Below are positions 35,487 through 44,362 of a stretch of 64,000 nucleotides of DNA, in pieces; position 1 is the stretch's first letter; every line of letters begins with the position of its first letter. The DNA lies in NCBI GenBank assembly GCA_048594975.1, contig JBMDXQ010000035.1, positions 1 to 64,000 of the forward strand. Direction: 5' to 3'. The translations under genes were made by a program, and so were the position numbers. The notes under the pieces were generated by a model. It did no database searches. It was not told the origin of the DNA and worked only from the letters and a program-made list of their open reading frames with translations. Source of the stretch: JBMDXB01 sp048594975. Its GTDB lineage: Bacteria > Acidobacteriota > Vicinamibacteria > Vicinamibacterales > 2-12-FULL-66-21.

Positions 35487-35939
35487 CTACACCCGCCCGG
35501 CCCACGCGCCAATCGCCGCGTTTCCGCCGCCAAAGGAAAGCATTTTCGCCAGGGCGTCCGCCGGCCGGCGGTCATCTCGTACTGCCACGAGGACACCTCC
35601 GCGGCCGACGAGCGTCTCGTAGATGTGGCCGTCGTGCCGCTGGAAGCCCGCCCGGTTCATCGTCGCACCGACGCCGTTCGACTCGAGCGCCGCGTCGGCA
35701 CCCTGCAGCGTCTGCACCAACGGCCCGGCAGCCAGCACGGTTCCGAGCGACCGCACCTCCAGGCGCTGCGGCTCGGCGGCGATTGTCTCGGCGCACAGGC
35801 GCCGCACCTCGTCGGATTCCTTCGCCAGGACCGAGAAAGACGACGCGACGAAGCCTTCTGCCGTCAGCGCCTCCACGCCGCGCCGCGCCCAGGCAGCATC
35901 CTGGAAGACCGCAACCGTAAACGTGCCTGCCTGTGCCAT
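35487..35939 (-). CDS. stress-protein-like protein A (YflT/17M-type)
   Basis: 150 aa. Starts TFTVAVFQDAAWARRGVEAL, the pattern of the 'heat induced stress protein YflT / general stress protein 17M' N-terminal fold, in which a residue pair is followed by a helix and an ISVV-like strand. No membrane segment. It lies 10 bp after a second gene with a related N-terminal half. Function unknown. Confidence 0.65.
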   Translation of the reverse strand: MAQAGTFTVAVFQDAAWARRGVEALTAEGFVASSFSVLAKESDEVRRLCAETIAAEPQRLEVRSLGTVLAAGPLVQTLQGADAALESNGVGATMNRAGFQRHDGHIYETLVGRGGVLVAVRDDRRPADALAKMLSFGGGNAAIGAWAGRV

Positions 35940-35949
35940 TCCGGTTCCG

Positions 35950-36462
35950 TCAGGACCGTTCCGACCAGTTCGCCGTATCGACCGACGCGGCGCCGGCCGC
36001 GGCGAGCGCGTCGCGAATCGCCACGACATCGCCCGGCGCGGCGTGCACGCCGAGGAGCACGGCGCCGTGCCGGATCTCGCGCTCGAACGTCTCGGCGCGG
36101 GCTCTGTCGACACCTGCCGACTCGAGTGCCGACGCGACACCGCCGGCGACGTGGCCCGCGGCCTCCCCGAGGCCCGCAGCCAGCGGACCGGCCGCGATAA
36201 TCGGCCCGATGCCGGGCATAACAATCGCGATGGCCGCGAGCGCGACGGCCGACAGCTCGCCGAACCGCGCGGCCGGCCGCGAGTCCTCGATGTCGGCGCC
36301 GGGCGTGGCGTCCATCTGCCGGGCGAGCGCTCCCTCCTCGTCGTGATTGCGGGAAACGACCGATATGCGTTCGCGCGTCACACCGATCGCGTGCACCGCG
36401 CGCGCGCCGGCGGCAGCATCGGACGGCGAGGGAAACAGCGCGAGGATGAGCGGGTGGCGCAC
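35950..36462 (-). CDS. stress-protein-like protein B with glycine-zipper segment
   Basis: 170 aa from GTG 36462. The first 40 residues (LILALFPSPSDAAAGARAVH) resemble the neighbour; residues about 70-110 form a hydrophobic glycine-rich segment (IGPIIAAGPLAAGLGEAAGH) that could insert in or contact membranes; the C-terminal part again resembles the neighbour (GVHAAPGDVVAIRDALAAAG). The two genes may be diverged duplicates working together. Start codon is uncertain. Confidence 0.65.
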   Translation of the reverse strand: MRHPLILALFPSPSDAAAGARAVHAIGVTRERISVVSRNHDEEGALARQMDATPGADIEDSRPAARFGELSAVALAAIAIVMPGIGPIIAAGPLAAGLGEAAGHVAGGVASALESAGVDRARAETFEREIRHGAVLLGVHAAPGDVVAIRDALAAAGAASVDTANWSERS

Positions 36463-36510
36463 TTCAGGTATCTTACGCTGGCAACTTCCAAGGGGCCAAC
36501 TGCCAACTCC

Positions 36511-37680
36511 ATGGCTCGATTCGATGTCGCGATCGTCGGCGCCGGCCCCGCCGGGTGCTGGGCGGCGCGCGCGCTGGCACGGCGCGGTGCGCGCGTCGTG
36601 CTCGTCGACGGCAGCCATCCGCGCGAAAAGCCGTGCGGTGGCGGCGTGACCGGGCGCGCGCTGGCGCTGGTCCGCGAGGCGGTCGATCCGGCGCGCGTGG
36701 CGGCGGTGCCGATCGAGACGGCGACCTTCGTCGAGGGCGCGCGCCGCGCGACCATGCGCCTCGGCGGCGGGAGCGCGGGGGGCCGTGGCCTCATGGTCGT
36801 CGCCCGGCGCGACTTCGACGGCGCTCTGCTCGACGCCGCGCTCGCCGCCGGCGCGTCGCTCGTGTCGAAACGCGCCATCGACGTCCGCCGTGCCAACGGC
36901 GGATGGACGATCGCCACGGCACAGGGTGAGGTCGCCGCCTCGTGGCTGGTCGGCGCCGACGGGGCCAACAGCCTGGTGCGGCGCCGCGTGTCGCGGCCCT
37001 TTGCGCGAGAGGACCTCTCCATCGCGACCGGCTGCTTCGTCCACGGCGTTTCCTCGCGCGAGATCACCATCGTGTTCGAGCACGATCCGCCCGGTTATCT
37101 CTGGGCGTTCCCGCGAAACGACCACATCGCCGTCGGTGTGGGCGCCCAGGCTCATGAATCGACGCCGCCAGCGCTGTTCGCCATCGCCGCCGAGTGGATC
37201 CGCCGGACGTTTCCGGCGCAGGGCGTACGGCTCGAGCGCTACAGCTGGCCGATTCCCTCGCTGGGCGAGGCCGCGCTCGAACGCGAGCGGCCCGCCGGCG
37301 ATCGGTGGATGCTGATCGGCGACGCCGGCGGGCTGGTCGATCCGGTCACGCGCGAGGGCATCTTCTTCGCGCTGGCCTCGGCCGACGCCGCAGCCGACAG
37401 CCTCGCCGGCTCGAATCCCGCCGGTACGTATACGGCGCGCCTCCGCGGCGGCGTTCACCGCGAACTGCGCCGCGCCGCACGGCTGAAGGACAACTTCTTT
37501 CACCGACGCTTCACCGCACTCCTCGTCGACGCCCTGCAGCGAAGCGCGCGCATCCGCGACGTAATGGCCGATCTCGTGGCCGGCGAGCAGACGTACCGCG
37601 GCCTGCGCCGGCGCCTGCTGCGAACGCTCGAGGTGCGGCTGATGTGGGAGCTGCTGGTGACGCGCCGCACCTGGCCGTGA
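36511..37680 (+). CDS. FAD-dependent oxidoreductase, geranylgeranyl-reductase type
   Basis: 389 aa. N-terminal FAD-binding FDVAIVGAGPAGCWAARAL, KPCGGGVTGRAL (residues about 39-50) and the second FAD motif GDAGGLVDPVTREGIFFAL near 268. These three motifs in this order mark the geranylgeranyl reductase/monooxygenase-like group. Candidate substrates are isoprenoid chains of quinones or lipids, but this cannot be settled from sequence. It is divergent from the stress-protein pair (48 bp). Confidence 0.85.
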   Translation: MARFDVAIVGAGPAGCWAARALARRGARVVLVDGSHPREKPCGGGVTGRALALVREAVDPARVAAVPIETATFVEGARRATMRLGGGSAGGRGLMVVARRDFDGALLDAALAAGASLVSKRAIDVRRANGGWTIATAQGEVAASWLVGADGANSLVRRRVSRPFAREDLSIATGCFVHGVSSREITIVFEHDPPGYLWAFPRNDHIAVGVGAQAHESTPPALFAIAAEWIRRTFPAQGVRLERYSWPIPSLGEAALERERPAGDRWMLIGDAGGLVDPVTREGIFFALASADAAADSLAGSNPAGTYTARLRGGVHRELRRAARLKDNFFHRRFTALLVDALQRSARIRDVMADLVAGEQTYRGLRRRLLRTLEVRLMWELLVTRRTWP

Positions 37681-37803
37681 TTCGCAAGCGCCCGCCGCTT
37701 CTCTCATGCGCGGGCGCCCCTCCGCCTTCGCGCGAAGCCCTTCGGCGGCCCGACAACCATTCGAGCGACTTCGACCCGATGTCCAGTCTGCGGCGTTTGG
37801 TAC

Positions 37804-38673
37804 TCAACGCACGAAATACCCGTCGCGCGCGCGCACGCGGGCGCCCGGCCGCTTCACCGTGACGCTGATCGAACGCCACTCGTTGCCCCCTGCGTGAATC
37901 GGGCGGGCGGGCGTGTAGCCGAGGAGATACTGATGCCGCAGATCGCGTGCGATCGCGCGCAGCATGTCGGTCAGCCGCCTGGCCTCGCGGGCGTGGTACG
38001 AACGCCCTCCCGTGAGCGTCGCCAGCTCCGCGAACAACGCCGGCCGTTGCCGCCCGAGCGCCACCGGATACACCATCACGTCGGACCGTCGCGCGCGCTC
38101 CAGCGCCAGGTCCGCAGACGCCGTGCTGTAGCGGTCGTCACCGTCCGAGAGCAGCACCAGGGCGCGCCGCCCCTTCGCGGGCTGCACGGCGTCGATCGCG
38201 GCGATGATCGCGTCGTGCAGCGCGGTCGTCCCGAAGCTCTCGATGCGCGCCACCGCGTCCAGCTGGCGGGGGCGATCGGTCGAGAGCGGCGCGAGCGCCT
38301 CGACCCGTGAGCCGATCGCGATGACCATCGCCTCGTCTGCGGGACGCAGCTCGCCGAGGAACACGCGCGCGGCGCTCCGGGCCAGCTCCAGCCGCTCGCC
38401 CGCCATGCTGAAGCTCGCGTCCACGGCGATGGCCGCCGACAGCGGGAAGTCTCCGGCCGTGAACGCCGAGAGCGGCTGGAACTCGCCGTCTTCGCGCACC
38501 TCGAAGTCCTCGCGCTCCAGCCCGAGCAGCGGTTGCCCCTCGGCGTCGGTCACGCTGGCATAGACCTCGACGAGGTTGACGCCGGACGTGAACTGCGCGG
38601 CCGGCGCCGCCGACAGCACCGCCACGAGCGCCAGCGGCACGAGCCCGGCGCGGCAAACGGTGCTAGAATCCAT
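37804..38673 (-). CDS. VWFA-related acidobacterial-type secreted protein
   Basis: 289 aa with a signal peptide (CRAGLVPLALVAVLSAAPAAQ). A short beta region (FTSGVNLVEVYASVTDAEG) precedes a von Willebrand A domain with the metal site DASFSM (DxSxS) near residue 88 and LLSDGDDRYS near 185. The arrangement matches the 'VWFA-related Acidobacterial domain' family, the main taxonomic clue in the window. Role unknown, probably extracellular protein binding. It is divergent from tatA. Confidence 0.88.
   Translation of the reverse strand: MDSSTVCRAGLVPLALVAVLSAAPAAQFTSGVNLVEVYASVTDAEGQPLLGLEREDFEVREDGEFQPLSAFTAGDFPLSAAIAVDASFSMAGERLELARSAARVFLGELRPADEAMVIAIGSRVEALAPLSTDRPRQLDAVARIESFGTTALHDAIIAAIDAVQPAKGRRALVLLSDGDDRYSTASADLALERARRSDVMVYPVALGRQRPALFAELATLTGGRSYHAREARRLTDMLRAIARDLRHQYLLGYTPARPIHAGGNEWRSISVTVKRPGARVRARDGYFVR
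38664..38669 (+). promoter_or_regulatory. possible -10 (TAGAAT) for tatA
   Basis: TAGAAT followed by CC, 35 bases before the tatA ATG, with a strong AAGGAG ribosome binding site at 38694-38699. The -35 is not obvious. Confidence 0.35.
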
Positions 38674-38704
38674 CCGATCCGTCCAGGACCGCGAAGGAGT
38701 GAGT

Positions 38705-38869
38705 ATGTTTGGCCGCATCGGGATACCCGAGCTCATCATCATCCTCTTCATCATCGTGCTGATCTTCGGAGCAACGCGCTTGCCGGAAATCGGCCGCGGG
38801 ATCGGCCGCGGCATCCGGAACTTCAAGGATGCGACGAAGGAAGGCGCCACCAAGGGCGACGACGTCTAG
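38705..38869 (+). CDS. tatA: twin-arginine translocase subunit TatA
   Basis: 54 aa. One membrane helix (IPELIIILFIIVLIFGATRL), the FG-type hinge and an amphipathic helix (RLPEIGRGIGRGIRNFKDA). TatA forms the pore for folded proteins. It is short but complete. AAGGAG lies five bases before the ATG. Its TAG stop overlaps the selB stop on the other strand, sharing CTAG. tatC is not nearby. Confidence 0.93.
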   Translation: MFGRIGIPELIIILFIIVLIFGATRLPEIGRGIGRGIRNFKDATKEGATKGDDV

Positions 38870-40788
38870 AGGACGACCCGCGAGTCTCCCACCCGCCTCG
38901 TCACGCGCTCCCGGTCGAGGTATTCCAGCAACGGGATCGCATATTTCCGACTCACGCCATAGCGCTCCTTGAACGCGGCGACGTCCACCCGGGCGGCCCC
39001 CCCGGTCGACTTCAGGGCGCGCACCTCCGCCTTCAGCCTCGCGAGCGCGTCGGCATGGAACAGCAGGTCCTCGATCTTCACGAGCGTCTTCTGGCGCACC
39101 AGCAGCCGTCCGACGCGCTCGGCAACCGCGGCGTCGAGGCCCGCGTCGGCGGCCGCCGCCTTCAGATCCGGCGGCGCCAGTCCCGCGGCGCGGTACGCCT
39201 CCTCGAGGACTGCCTGCGCTCGCGCCTCCTCCGGCGACAGCGAGATGCGATGGCCGGCGCGAGCGAGGCGATCGCGCGCGACGATCGTCCCCGCCGCCGC
39301 CAGCGACTCGACGATGAAGTCGAAGACCTCGGGCGCGGCGCGGCCGAGGATACGCTCGCGCGCCTCCTCGCGCGGCATCCCCTCGGACAGCGGCTGCGAG
39401 GCATGGTGCGCGTCCAGGCCGGCGATCAGCTGCCGGCTGCGAGCCTCGACGACCGCTGCTGACACGAGCAGCCCGCCGATGCGCCTGATCCGCCCGTCGG
39501 CTTCGAGCCGCGCGATCGTCGCCGCGGCGGCGTCGGGTGCCAGCCCGGCGCGGCCAACGAGCGACGTCGCGGGCAGGCCGAGCGCGGCCCGCTCCTCGAC
39601 GAACGCCGTCGCGACGTCGTCTTCCCGGCGGCGCCCCGGATCGATCCGGCGGAACCGGGCCAGGCCGGCGGGTGTCCGGATCGCGCCGCGCGGCGGGCAC
39701 GGATCGGCGACCACTCCGCCGCCGACGGTGAGCGGCGGCGAATACGCGCGGAGGATGAAGCGGTCGCCGCGGGTGAGGACTGCCGCCGAGTCGAGGCGCA
39801 GCCGGGCGTAGGCGTGGCCGCCCGGCGAGAGCTCCTGCGCAGCTGCATCGCCGTCGGTCGGTGACGACAGCGCCACGCGTCCCAGGGTCTCGCTCGTGCC
39901 GTGGTGGAAGCGGACGCGCGCGCCGTGGCGCAGCGCGCGAGCGCCGGCGAGCAGCTCGAGGACCGTGTCAAAGCGCCGCGTCGGTGCGAACGTCCCCGGC
40001 GTGCACAGCACGTCGCCGCGCCGCAGATCCTCCAGCTCGATGCCGCCGAGGTTGATCGCCACGCGGCGGCCGGCGCTGGCCTCCGTCTCGCTGCGGCCGT
40101 GCACCTGCAGCCCGCGGATTTTCGCGCGCAGATCCCGCGGCAGGACGGCGATCTCGTCGTCGGCGCGCAGCCGCCCGGAGACCAGCGTCCCGGTGACGAC
40201 GGTGCCGAACCCCTTGACCGAGAAGACCCGATCGATCGGCAGGCGCACCGGCCCGCGCGAGTCGCGGCCCTCGAGCCGCGCGGCGGTAGTGGCCAGCGCG
40301 TTGCGCAACGCATCGAGCCCAGCGCCGGTCTTCGCGGAGACGGCGACGATCGGCGCGTCGGCCAGGAACGATCCGGCGACGAGCTCGCGCGTTTCCAGGC
40401 GCGCGAGCTCGAGCAGGTCGGCGTCGGCGAGGTCCGACTTGGTCAGCGCGATGACCCCGGCCGACACGTGAAGCAGGCTGCAGATGTGGAAGTGCTCGCG
40501 GGTCTGCGGCATCACGGATTCGTCGGCCGCGACGACGAGCATGACCAGATCGATGCCGCCGGCGCCGGCGAGCATGTTCTTGACGAAGCGCTCGTGGCCC
40601 GGCACGTCGACGAACGCCAGGGTGGTCCCGTCAATCTCGAGGTTGGCGAACCCGAGATCGATGGTGATGCCGCGTGCCTTCTCTTCCTTCAGCCGGTCCG
40701 GATCCGTCCCGGTGAGCGCGCGCACCAGTGCGCTCTTGCCGTGGTCGATGTGGCCCGCCGTGCCGACGACGACTGACTTCATGGACAT
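38866..40788 (-). CDS. selB: selenocysteine-specific elongation factor SelB
   Basis: 640 aa. An EF-Tu-like GTPase starts at VVVGTAGHIDHGKSALVRAL, with DVPGHERFVKNML and LTKSDL, followed by beta domains and C-terminal winged helices that read the SECIS hairpin (ending GVSRKYAIPLLEYLDRERV). It brings Sec-tRNA to UGA codons. Its presence implies selenoproteins in the genome, yet selA, selC and selD are absent here. The ATG at 40782 is an equal alternative start. Confidence 0.94.
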   Translation of the reverse strand: MSMKSVVVGTAGHIDHGKSALVRALTGTDPDRLKEEKARGITIDLGFANLEIDGTTLAFVDVPGHERFVKNMLAGAGGIDLVMLVVAADESVMPQTREHFHICSLLHVSAGVIALTKSDLADADLLELARLETRELVAGSFLADAPIVAVSAKTGAGLDALRNALATTAARLEGRDSRGPVRLPIDRVFSVKGFGTVVTGTLVSGRLRADDEIAVLPRDLRAKIRGLQVHGRSETEASAGRRVAINLGGIELEDLRRGDVLCTPGTFAPTRRFDTVLELLAGARALRHGARVRFHHGTSETLGRVALSSPTDGDAAAQELSPGGHAYARLRLDSAAVLTRGDRFILRAYSPPLTVGGGVVADPCPPRGAIRTPAGLARFRRIDPGRRREDDVATAFVEERAALGLPATSLVGRAGLAPDAAAATIARLEADGRIRRIGGLLVSAAVVEARSRQLIAGLDAHHASQPLSEGMPREEARERILGRAAPEVFDFIVESLAAAGTIVARDRLARAGHRISLSPEEARAQAVLEEAYRAAGLAPPDLKAAAADAGLDAAVAERVGRLLVRQKTLVKIEDLLFHADALARLKAEVRALKSTGGAARVDVAAFKERYGVSRKYAIPLLEYLDRERVTRRVGDSRVVL

Positions 40789-40811
40789 GTCGCAGAAACC
40801 GGGCAGGCACG

Positions 40812-43088
40812 CTAGCGCCGGCGCGCCGTGCGCTCTCGCTTGCCCGGACGCGGCTTCCCTTTCAGCCGCTCCCCGGACACGACCTTCCGGCGCTCCTCCT
40901 TCCTCGCGACGCCGCGGCGCCGCACAACGCCGCTCCGATCCGATGCCCGCACTTGCTCCAGGATCTCCAGCAGCGCGAGATCGACCTGGCGCCGCTCCAT
41001 GTCCACCTTCACCACCTGCACGTCCACCCTGTCGCCGAGCCGGTACACCTTGCCGGTGTTTTCCCCTTTCAGCACGTGCGCCCGTTCCACGAACCGATAG
41101 TAATCGTCGGCCATCGTCGACACGTGCACCAGCCCTTCGACGAAATGTTCGATCAGCTCGACGAACAGCCCGAACGCCGTCACCCCGGTGATGTAGCCCT
41201 GGAACTCGTCGCCGACCTTGTTCGCCATGAAGCGGACCTTCTTCCACTGCACCAGCTCACGCTCCGCCTCGTCGGCGCGGCGCTCCCGCTCGGACGTATG
41301 GCGTGCGACCTCGGGCAGGTCCTCGACCAGCGCCTCGCGCCGATCCTCGTCCATCTCGCGGTGGCGGGACTGGCGCAGCGTGCGATGGACCACGAGGTCG
41401 GGATAGCGCCGGATCGGCGACGTGAAGTGCGTATAGCTCCCCGCCGCCAGCCCGAAGTGACCGAGGTTCTGCGCGTCGTAGCGCGCTTTCTGCATCGTCC
41501 GCAGCATCAGGAAGGCGATCGCCTTCTCTTCCGGGGTGCCGCGCATGCGCTCGACCAGCTTCTGGAAGTGGCGCGGGTGGACCGCGTCAGCCGGCGCGCC
41601 GAGGCTGTAGCCGAGCGTCGCGACGAACTCCTCGAACTCCTCGACCTTCAGCGGGTCCGGATCTTCGTGGACGCGGTACAGGGTCGGCACCTGGTGCTCG
41701 TGGAGATGGTGCGCCACCGTCTCGTTGGCCAGCAGCATGAACTCCTCGATGATGCGGTGCGCGACGTTGCGCTCGAGCGCCACGATCTCCTCGACCAGCC
41801 CCTCGTCATCGAGGACGATCTCGGGCTCCTTCAGGTCGAAGTCGATCGACCCGCGGCCGTGCCGCCGCCGGTTCAGGATCTCGAACAGCTCGCGCATGCT
41901 CTCGAAGAGCGGCACGAGCGTGTCGTAGCGGGCGATGACGTCGTGCGCGCGCGCGCTCAGGATCGCGTTCACGTCGGTATAGGTCATGCGCGCGTTGCTG
42001 TGGATGACGCCGTCGTGCAGCTCGTAGCGCACCACGTCGCCGCGGCGATCGACCTCCATGAGACAGGACTGCACGAGCCGATCGACGCCCGGGTTGAGGC
42101 TGCACAGGCCGGTCGCCAGCTCGGCGGGAAACATGTGGACCGCGCGCTCCGGGAAGTACACCGACGTCCCGCGTTCGTACGCCTCCTCGTCGAGCGCGCT
42201 GCCTTCGGGCACGTAGTGCGCCACGTCGGCGATATGCACGCCCAGCCAGTAGTTGCCCCCGGGCAGCTTCTCCAGCGTAATCGCGTCATCGAAATCGCGC
42301 GCATGCTCGCCGTCGATCGTGACGGTGACCAGCGGGCGGAAATCGGTGCGCCCGCGCAGGTCGCGCTCCTTCACGTCCGCGCCGAGCCGCCTCGCTTCCT
42401 CGACGCATGCCTCCGGGTGCTCGTCGGGGATGCCGTATTTGCGGATGATGATCTCGGTGTCGACGCCGGGCTCGTCGATGCTGCCGAGCAGGGCGGTCAC
42501 GCGGCCGATCGGGCCGCGCGCCGGCGTCGGCCACCGGGTGATCTCCACGACCACCATCGCGCCGGGGGTGGCCTCCCCGAAATCGGTGGAGGGGATGTGG
42601 ATGTCCATGATGACGCGACGGTCGAAGGGGACCACGAAGCCCAGGCCCGACGCGTCGATGTCGAACCGGCCGACGACCGTCGTCGAGCCGCGCTCCAGGA
42701 TGCGGACAATGCGCCCTTCGGCGCCTCGCGGACCGACACGCTCGATGCGCGCGACGACGCGATCGCCGTGCATGGCCTGATTCAGGTTGCTGCCCGCGAT
42801 GTAGAGGTCTCCGGGGGCCTCCTCGAGCGGCCGATCGGGCACCACGAAGCCGAAGCCCCGGGGATTGGTGGTGACCCGGCCGACGACCAGGTTCATGCGG
42901 TCTGGCAGCCCGAACCGGTTGCCGCGCGTCTGCACGAGCGCGCCGTCGGCGACCAGGTCGTCGAGCAGCCGCTTGAACGTGGCACGCTGGTCCCGGGGTA
43001 TCTTGAGACGCTGCAGCAGCTCGCGCGGCGTGGCCGGATGGTCCACCCGGTCGCGCATCAGTTTGAGCAACTGCTCGTGGTTCAGCAT
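40812..43088 (-). CDS. rnr: ribonuclease R
   Basis: 758 aa. A 3'-5' exoribonuclease that degrades structured RNA. N-terminal winged-helix and cold-shock domains, the RNB catalytic domain with DGEHARDFDDAITLE (the Asp cluster) near residue 268, FTSPIRRYPDLVVH near 570 and a C-terminal S1 domain (VGDEFQGYITGVTAFGLFV near 645) then a basic tail. Complete. It precedes selB by 23 bp on the same strand and may be co-transcribed. Confidence 0.95.
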   Translation of the reverse strand: MLNHEQLLKLMRDRVDHPATPRELLQRLKIPRDQRATFKRLLDDLVADGALVQTRGNRFGLPDRMNLVVGRVTTNPRGFGFVVPDRPLEEAPGDLYIAGSNLNQAMHGDRVVARIERVGPRGAEGRIVRILERGSTTVVGRFDIDASGLGFVVPFDRRVIMDIHIPSTDFGEATPGAMVVVEITRWPTPARGPIGRVTALLGSIDEPGVDTEIIIRKYGIPDEHPEACVEEARRLGADVKERDLRGRTDFRPLVTVTIDGEHARDFDDAITLEKLPGGNYWLGVHIADVAHYVPEGSALDEEAYERGTSVYFPERAVHMFPAELATGLCSLNPGVDRLVQSCLMEVDRRGDVVRYELHDGVIHSNARMTYTDVNAILSARAHDVIARYDTLVPLFESMRELFEILNRRRHGRGSIDFDLKEPEIVLDDEGLVEEIVALERNVAHRIIEEFMLLANETVAHHLHEHQVPTLYRVHEDPDPLKVEEFEEFVATLGYSLGAPADAVHPRHFQKLVERMRGTPEEKAIAFLMLRTMQKARYDAQNLGHFGLAAGSYTHFTSPIRRYPDLVVHRTLRQSRHREMDEDRREALVEDLPEVARHTSERERRADEAERELVQWKKVRFMANKVGDEFQGYITGVTAFGLFVELIEHFVEGLVHVSTMADDYYRFVERAHVLKGENTGKVYRLGDRVDVQVVKVDMERRQVDLALLEILEQVRASDRSGVVRRRGVARKEERRKVVSGERLKGKPRPGKRERTARRR

Positions 43089-43132
43089 TTTCCGAGTCTA
43101 TCGCAGGCGTTCTTTTTCCAACCGGAGCGGGC

Positions 43133-43762
43133 GTGGATCAGTCTAGAGACTGTGTGACCGCCGCCGTGCCGTCGATCGCGACCGACCAGGAACTCGTCCG
43201 CCTGGCGCAGGGCGGCGATCTGGACGCGTTCGGCGAGCTGGTCGAGCGCAACCGGCGCGCGGTGTTCCGCGCGGCGCTCGCCGCGCTGGGCTCGCCGGCC
43301 GAGGCTGACGACGTGACGCAAGAGGCGTTCATCACCGCGTACCGCAAACTGGGCAGCTTCCGCGGCGAGTCGCAGTTCAGGACGTGGCTGCTGTCCATCA
43401 CCTGGCGGAAGGCGATCGATCGGCGGACCAGCCTGACGCGCTGGCTCCGTCTCGCCGCTGCGCCGCCGCGCGACGAGGCGGGCGACGACCTGTTCGACAC
43501 GCTGGCGCGGGTGCCCTCGCCGTTGCGGTCGCAGGAGGACCTGCTCGCCGAGGCGGAGCTGCACCGCAACGTCACCCGCCTGATCCGAAGCCTGCCGCGC
43601 AAGCTGCGCGACGCGCTGCTGCTGGCCGGATCCGGCGACTACACCTACGAGCAGATCGCGCGCATGCTGGGCACGCCGGTCGGCACGGTGAAGTGGCGCG
43701 TCGCGGAAGCGCGGCGCGTCCTGAAACGCAAGCTCTCCGCGCTCGGGTATGCCGATGAGTGA
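43133..43762 (+). CDS. ECF-type RNA polymerase sigma factor
   Basis: 209 aa. Region 2 (DAFGELVERNRRAVFRAALA, then EADDVTQEAFITAYRKL) and region 4 (LPRKLRDALLLAG, YEQIARMLGTPVGTVKWRV) are clear. Start is GTG with GGAG upstream. It is followed by a single-pass protein that overlaps its stop and a small exported protein. The lack of a zinc anti-sigma motif downstream is noted under findings. Confidence 0.92.
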   Translation: MDQSRDCVTAAVPSIATDQELVRLAQGGDLDAFGELVERNRRAVFRAALAALGSPAEADDVTQEAFITAYRKLGSFRGESQFRTWLLSITWRKAIDRRTSLTRWLRLAAAPPRDEAGDDLFDTLARVPSPLRSQEDLLAEAELHRNVTRLIRSLPRKLRDALLLAGSGDYTYEQIARMLGTPVGTVKWRVAEARRVLKRKLSALGYADE

Positions 43763-44345
43763 GCAGCGCAGCCCGATCGACGACGCGATCGATCGCGCGG
43801 TCCGCGAGATCATGCGGCGCGAGGCGCCGGCAGGCCTGCGCGGGCGCGTAGTTTCTCGCCTCGAGAGGCCCGGGCGCCGGCCCGCCACGTGGCCGCGGTT
43901 CGCAGCCGCGGCGGCGGCCGTTGCGGCGGCCGTGCTGGCGGTGTTGACCATGCGACCGTCGCCGCAGGCGCCGCCGCCGCCACAGTCCGCCACCGCTACC
44001 CGTGTGATGCGCGACGCGCCGCTGGCAGCAGTCACGCCCCCGCCGCCGCCGGGGCCAGTTTCTCCTCCAACACGTCGACCAGTGCCTGAGCTGCGCATGC
44101 CGGTGCGAACCGCGACATTTGGACCGCGCGACGGCCGTGTGGCCGCCGCCAGCCTGGACGCCGCCACGGCCGCCCCGACGGTGCCGGCCCGTGCGACGGC
44201 CACCGAGAGTCAGTCGGCCGCATCTCCGCCGCCGATCGTCATCGAGGCGCTGGTCCCTCCGGCGCCGATAGAGATCCCGCCGATCGTCGTCGCACCGATT
44301 CAGCTTACGCGGATCCAGCCGTCGCCCGCGACGCCGCCGCGGTGA
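43755..44345 (+). CDS. single-pass membrane protein, possible anti-sigma partner
   Basis: 196 aa from the ATG at 43755 (43749 also possible), overlapping the sigma stop by eight bases. A short cytoplasmic N-terminus (DDAIDRAVREIMRREAP), a membrane helix at about 48-66 (AAAAAAVAAAVLAVLTM), then a long proline/threonine-rich outer region. Position and topology fit an anti-sigma factor, but no H-x3-C-x2-C zinc motif is present, so this is inference. Confidence 0.7.
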   Translation: MSEQRSPIDDAIDRAVREIMRREAPAGLRGRVVSRLERPGRRPATWPRFAAAAAAVAAAVLAVLTMRPSPQAPPPPQSATATRVMRDAPLAAVTPPPPPGPVSPPTRRPVPELRMPVRTATFGPRDGRVAAASLDAATAAPTVPARATATESQSAASPPPIVIEALVPPAPIEIPPIVVAPIQLTRIQPSPATPPR

Positions 44346-44362
44346 TCTCGTGCAGGAGGACC

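Noticed and set aside
40728..43157. 809-codon open frame on the plus strand
   Set aside because: It is antisense to rnr, whose protein is conserved over its whole length; the plus-strand product is Arg/Val/His-rich and matches no family.
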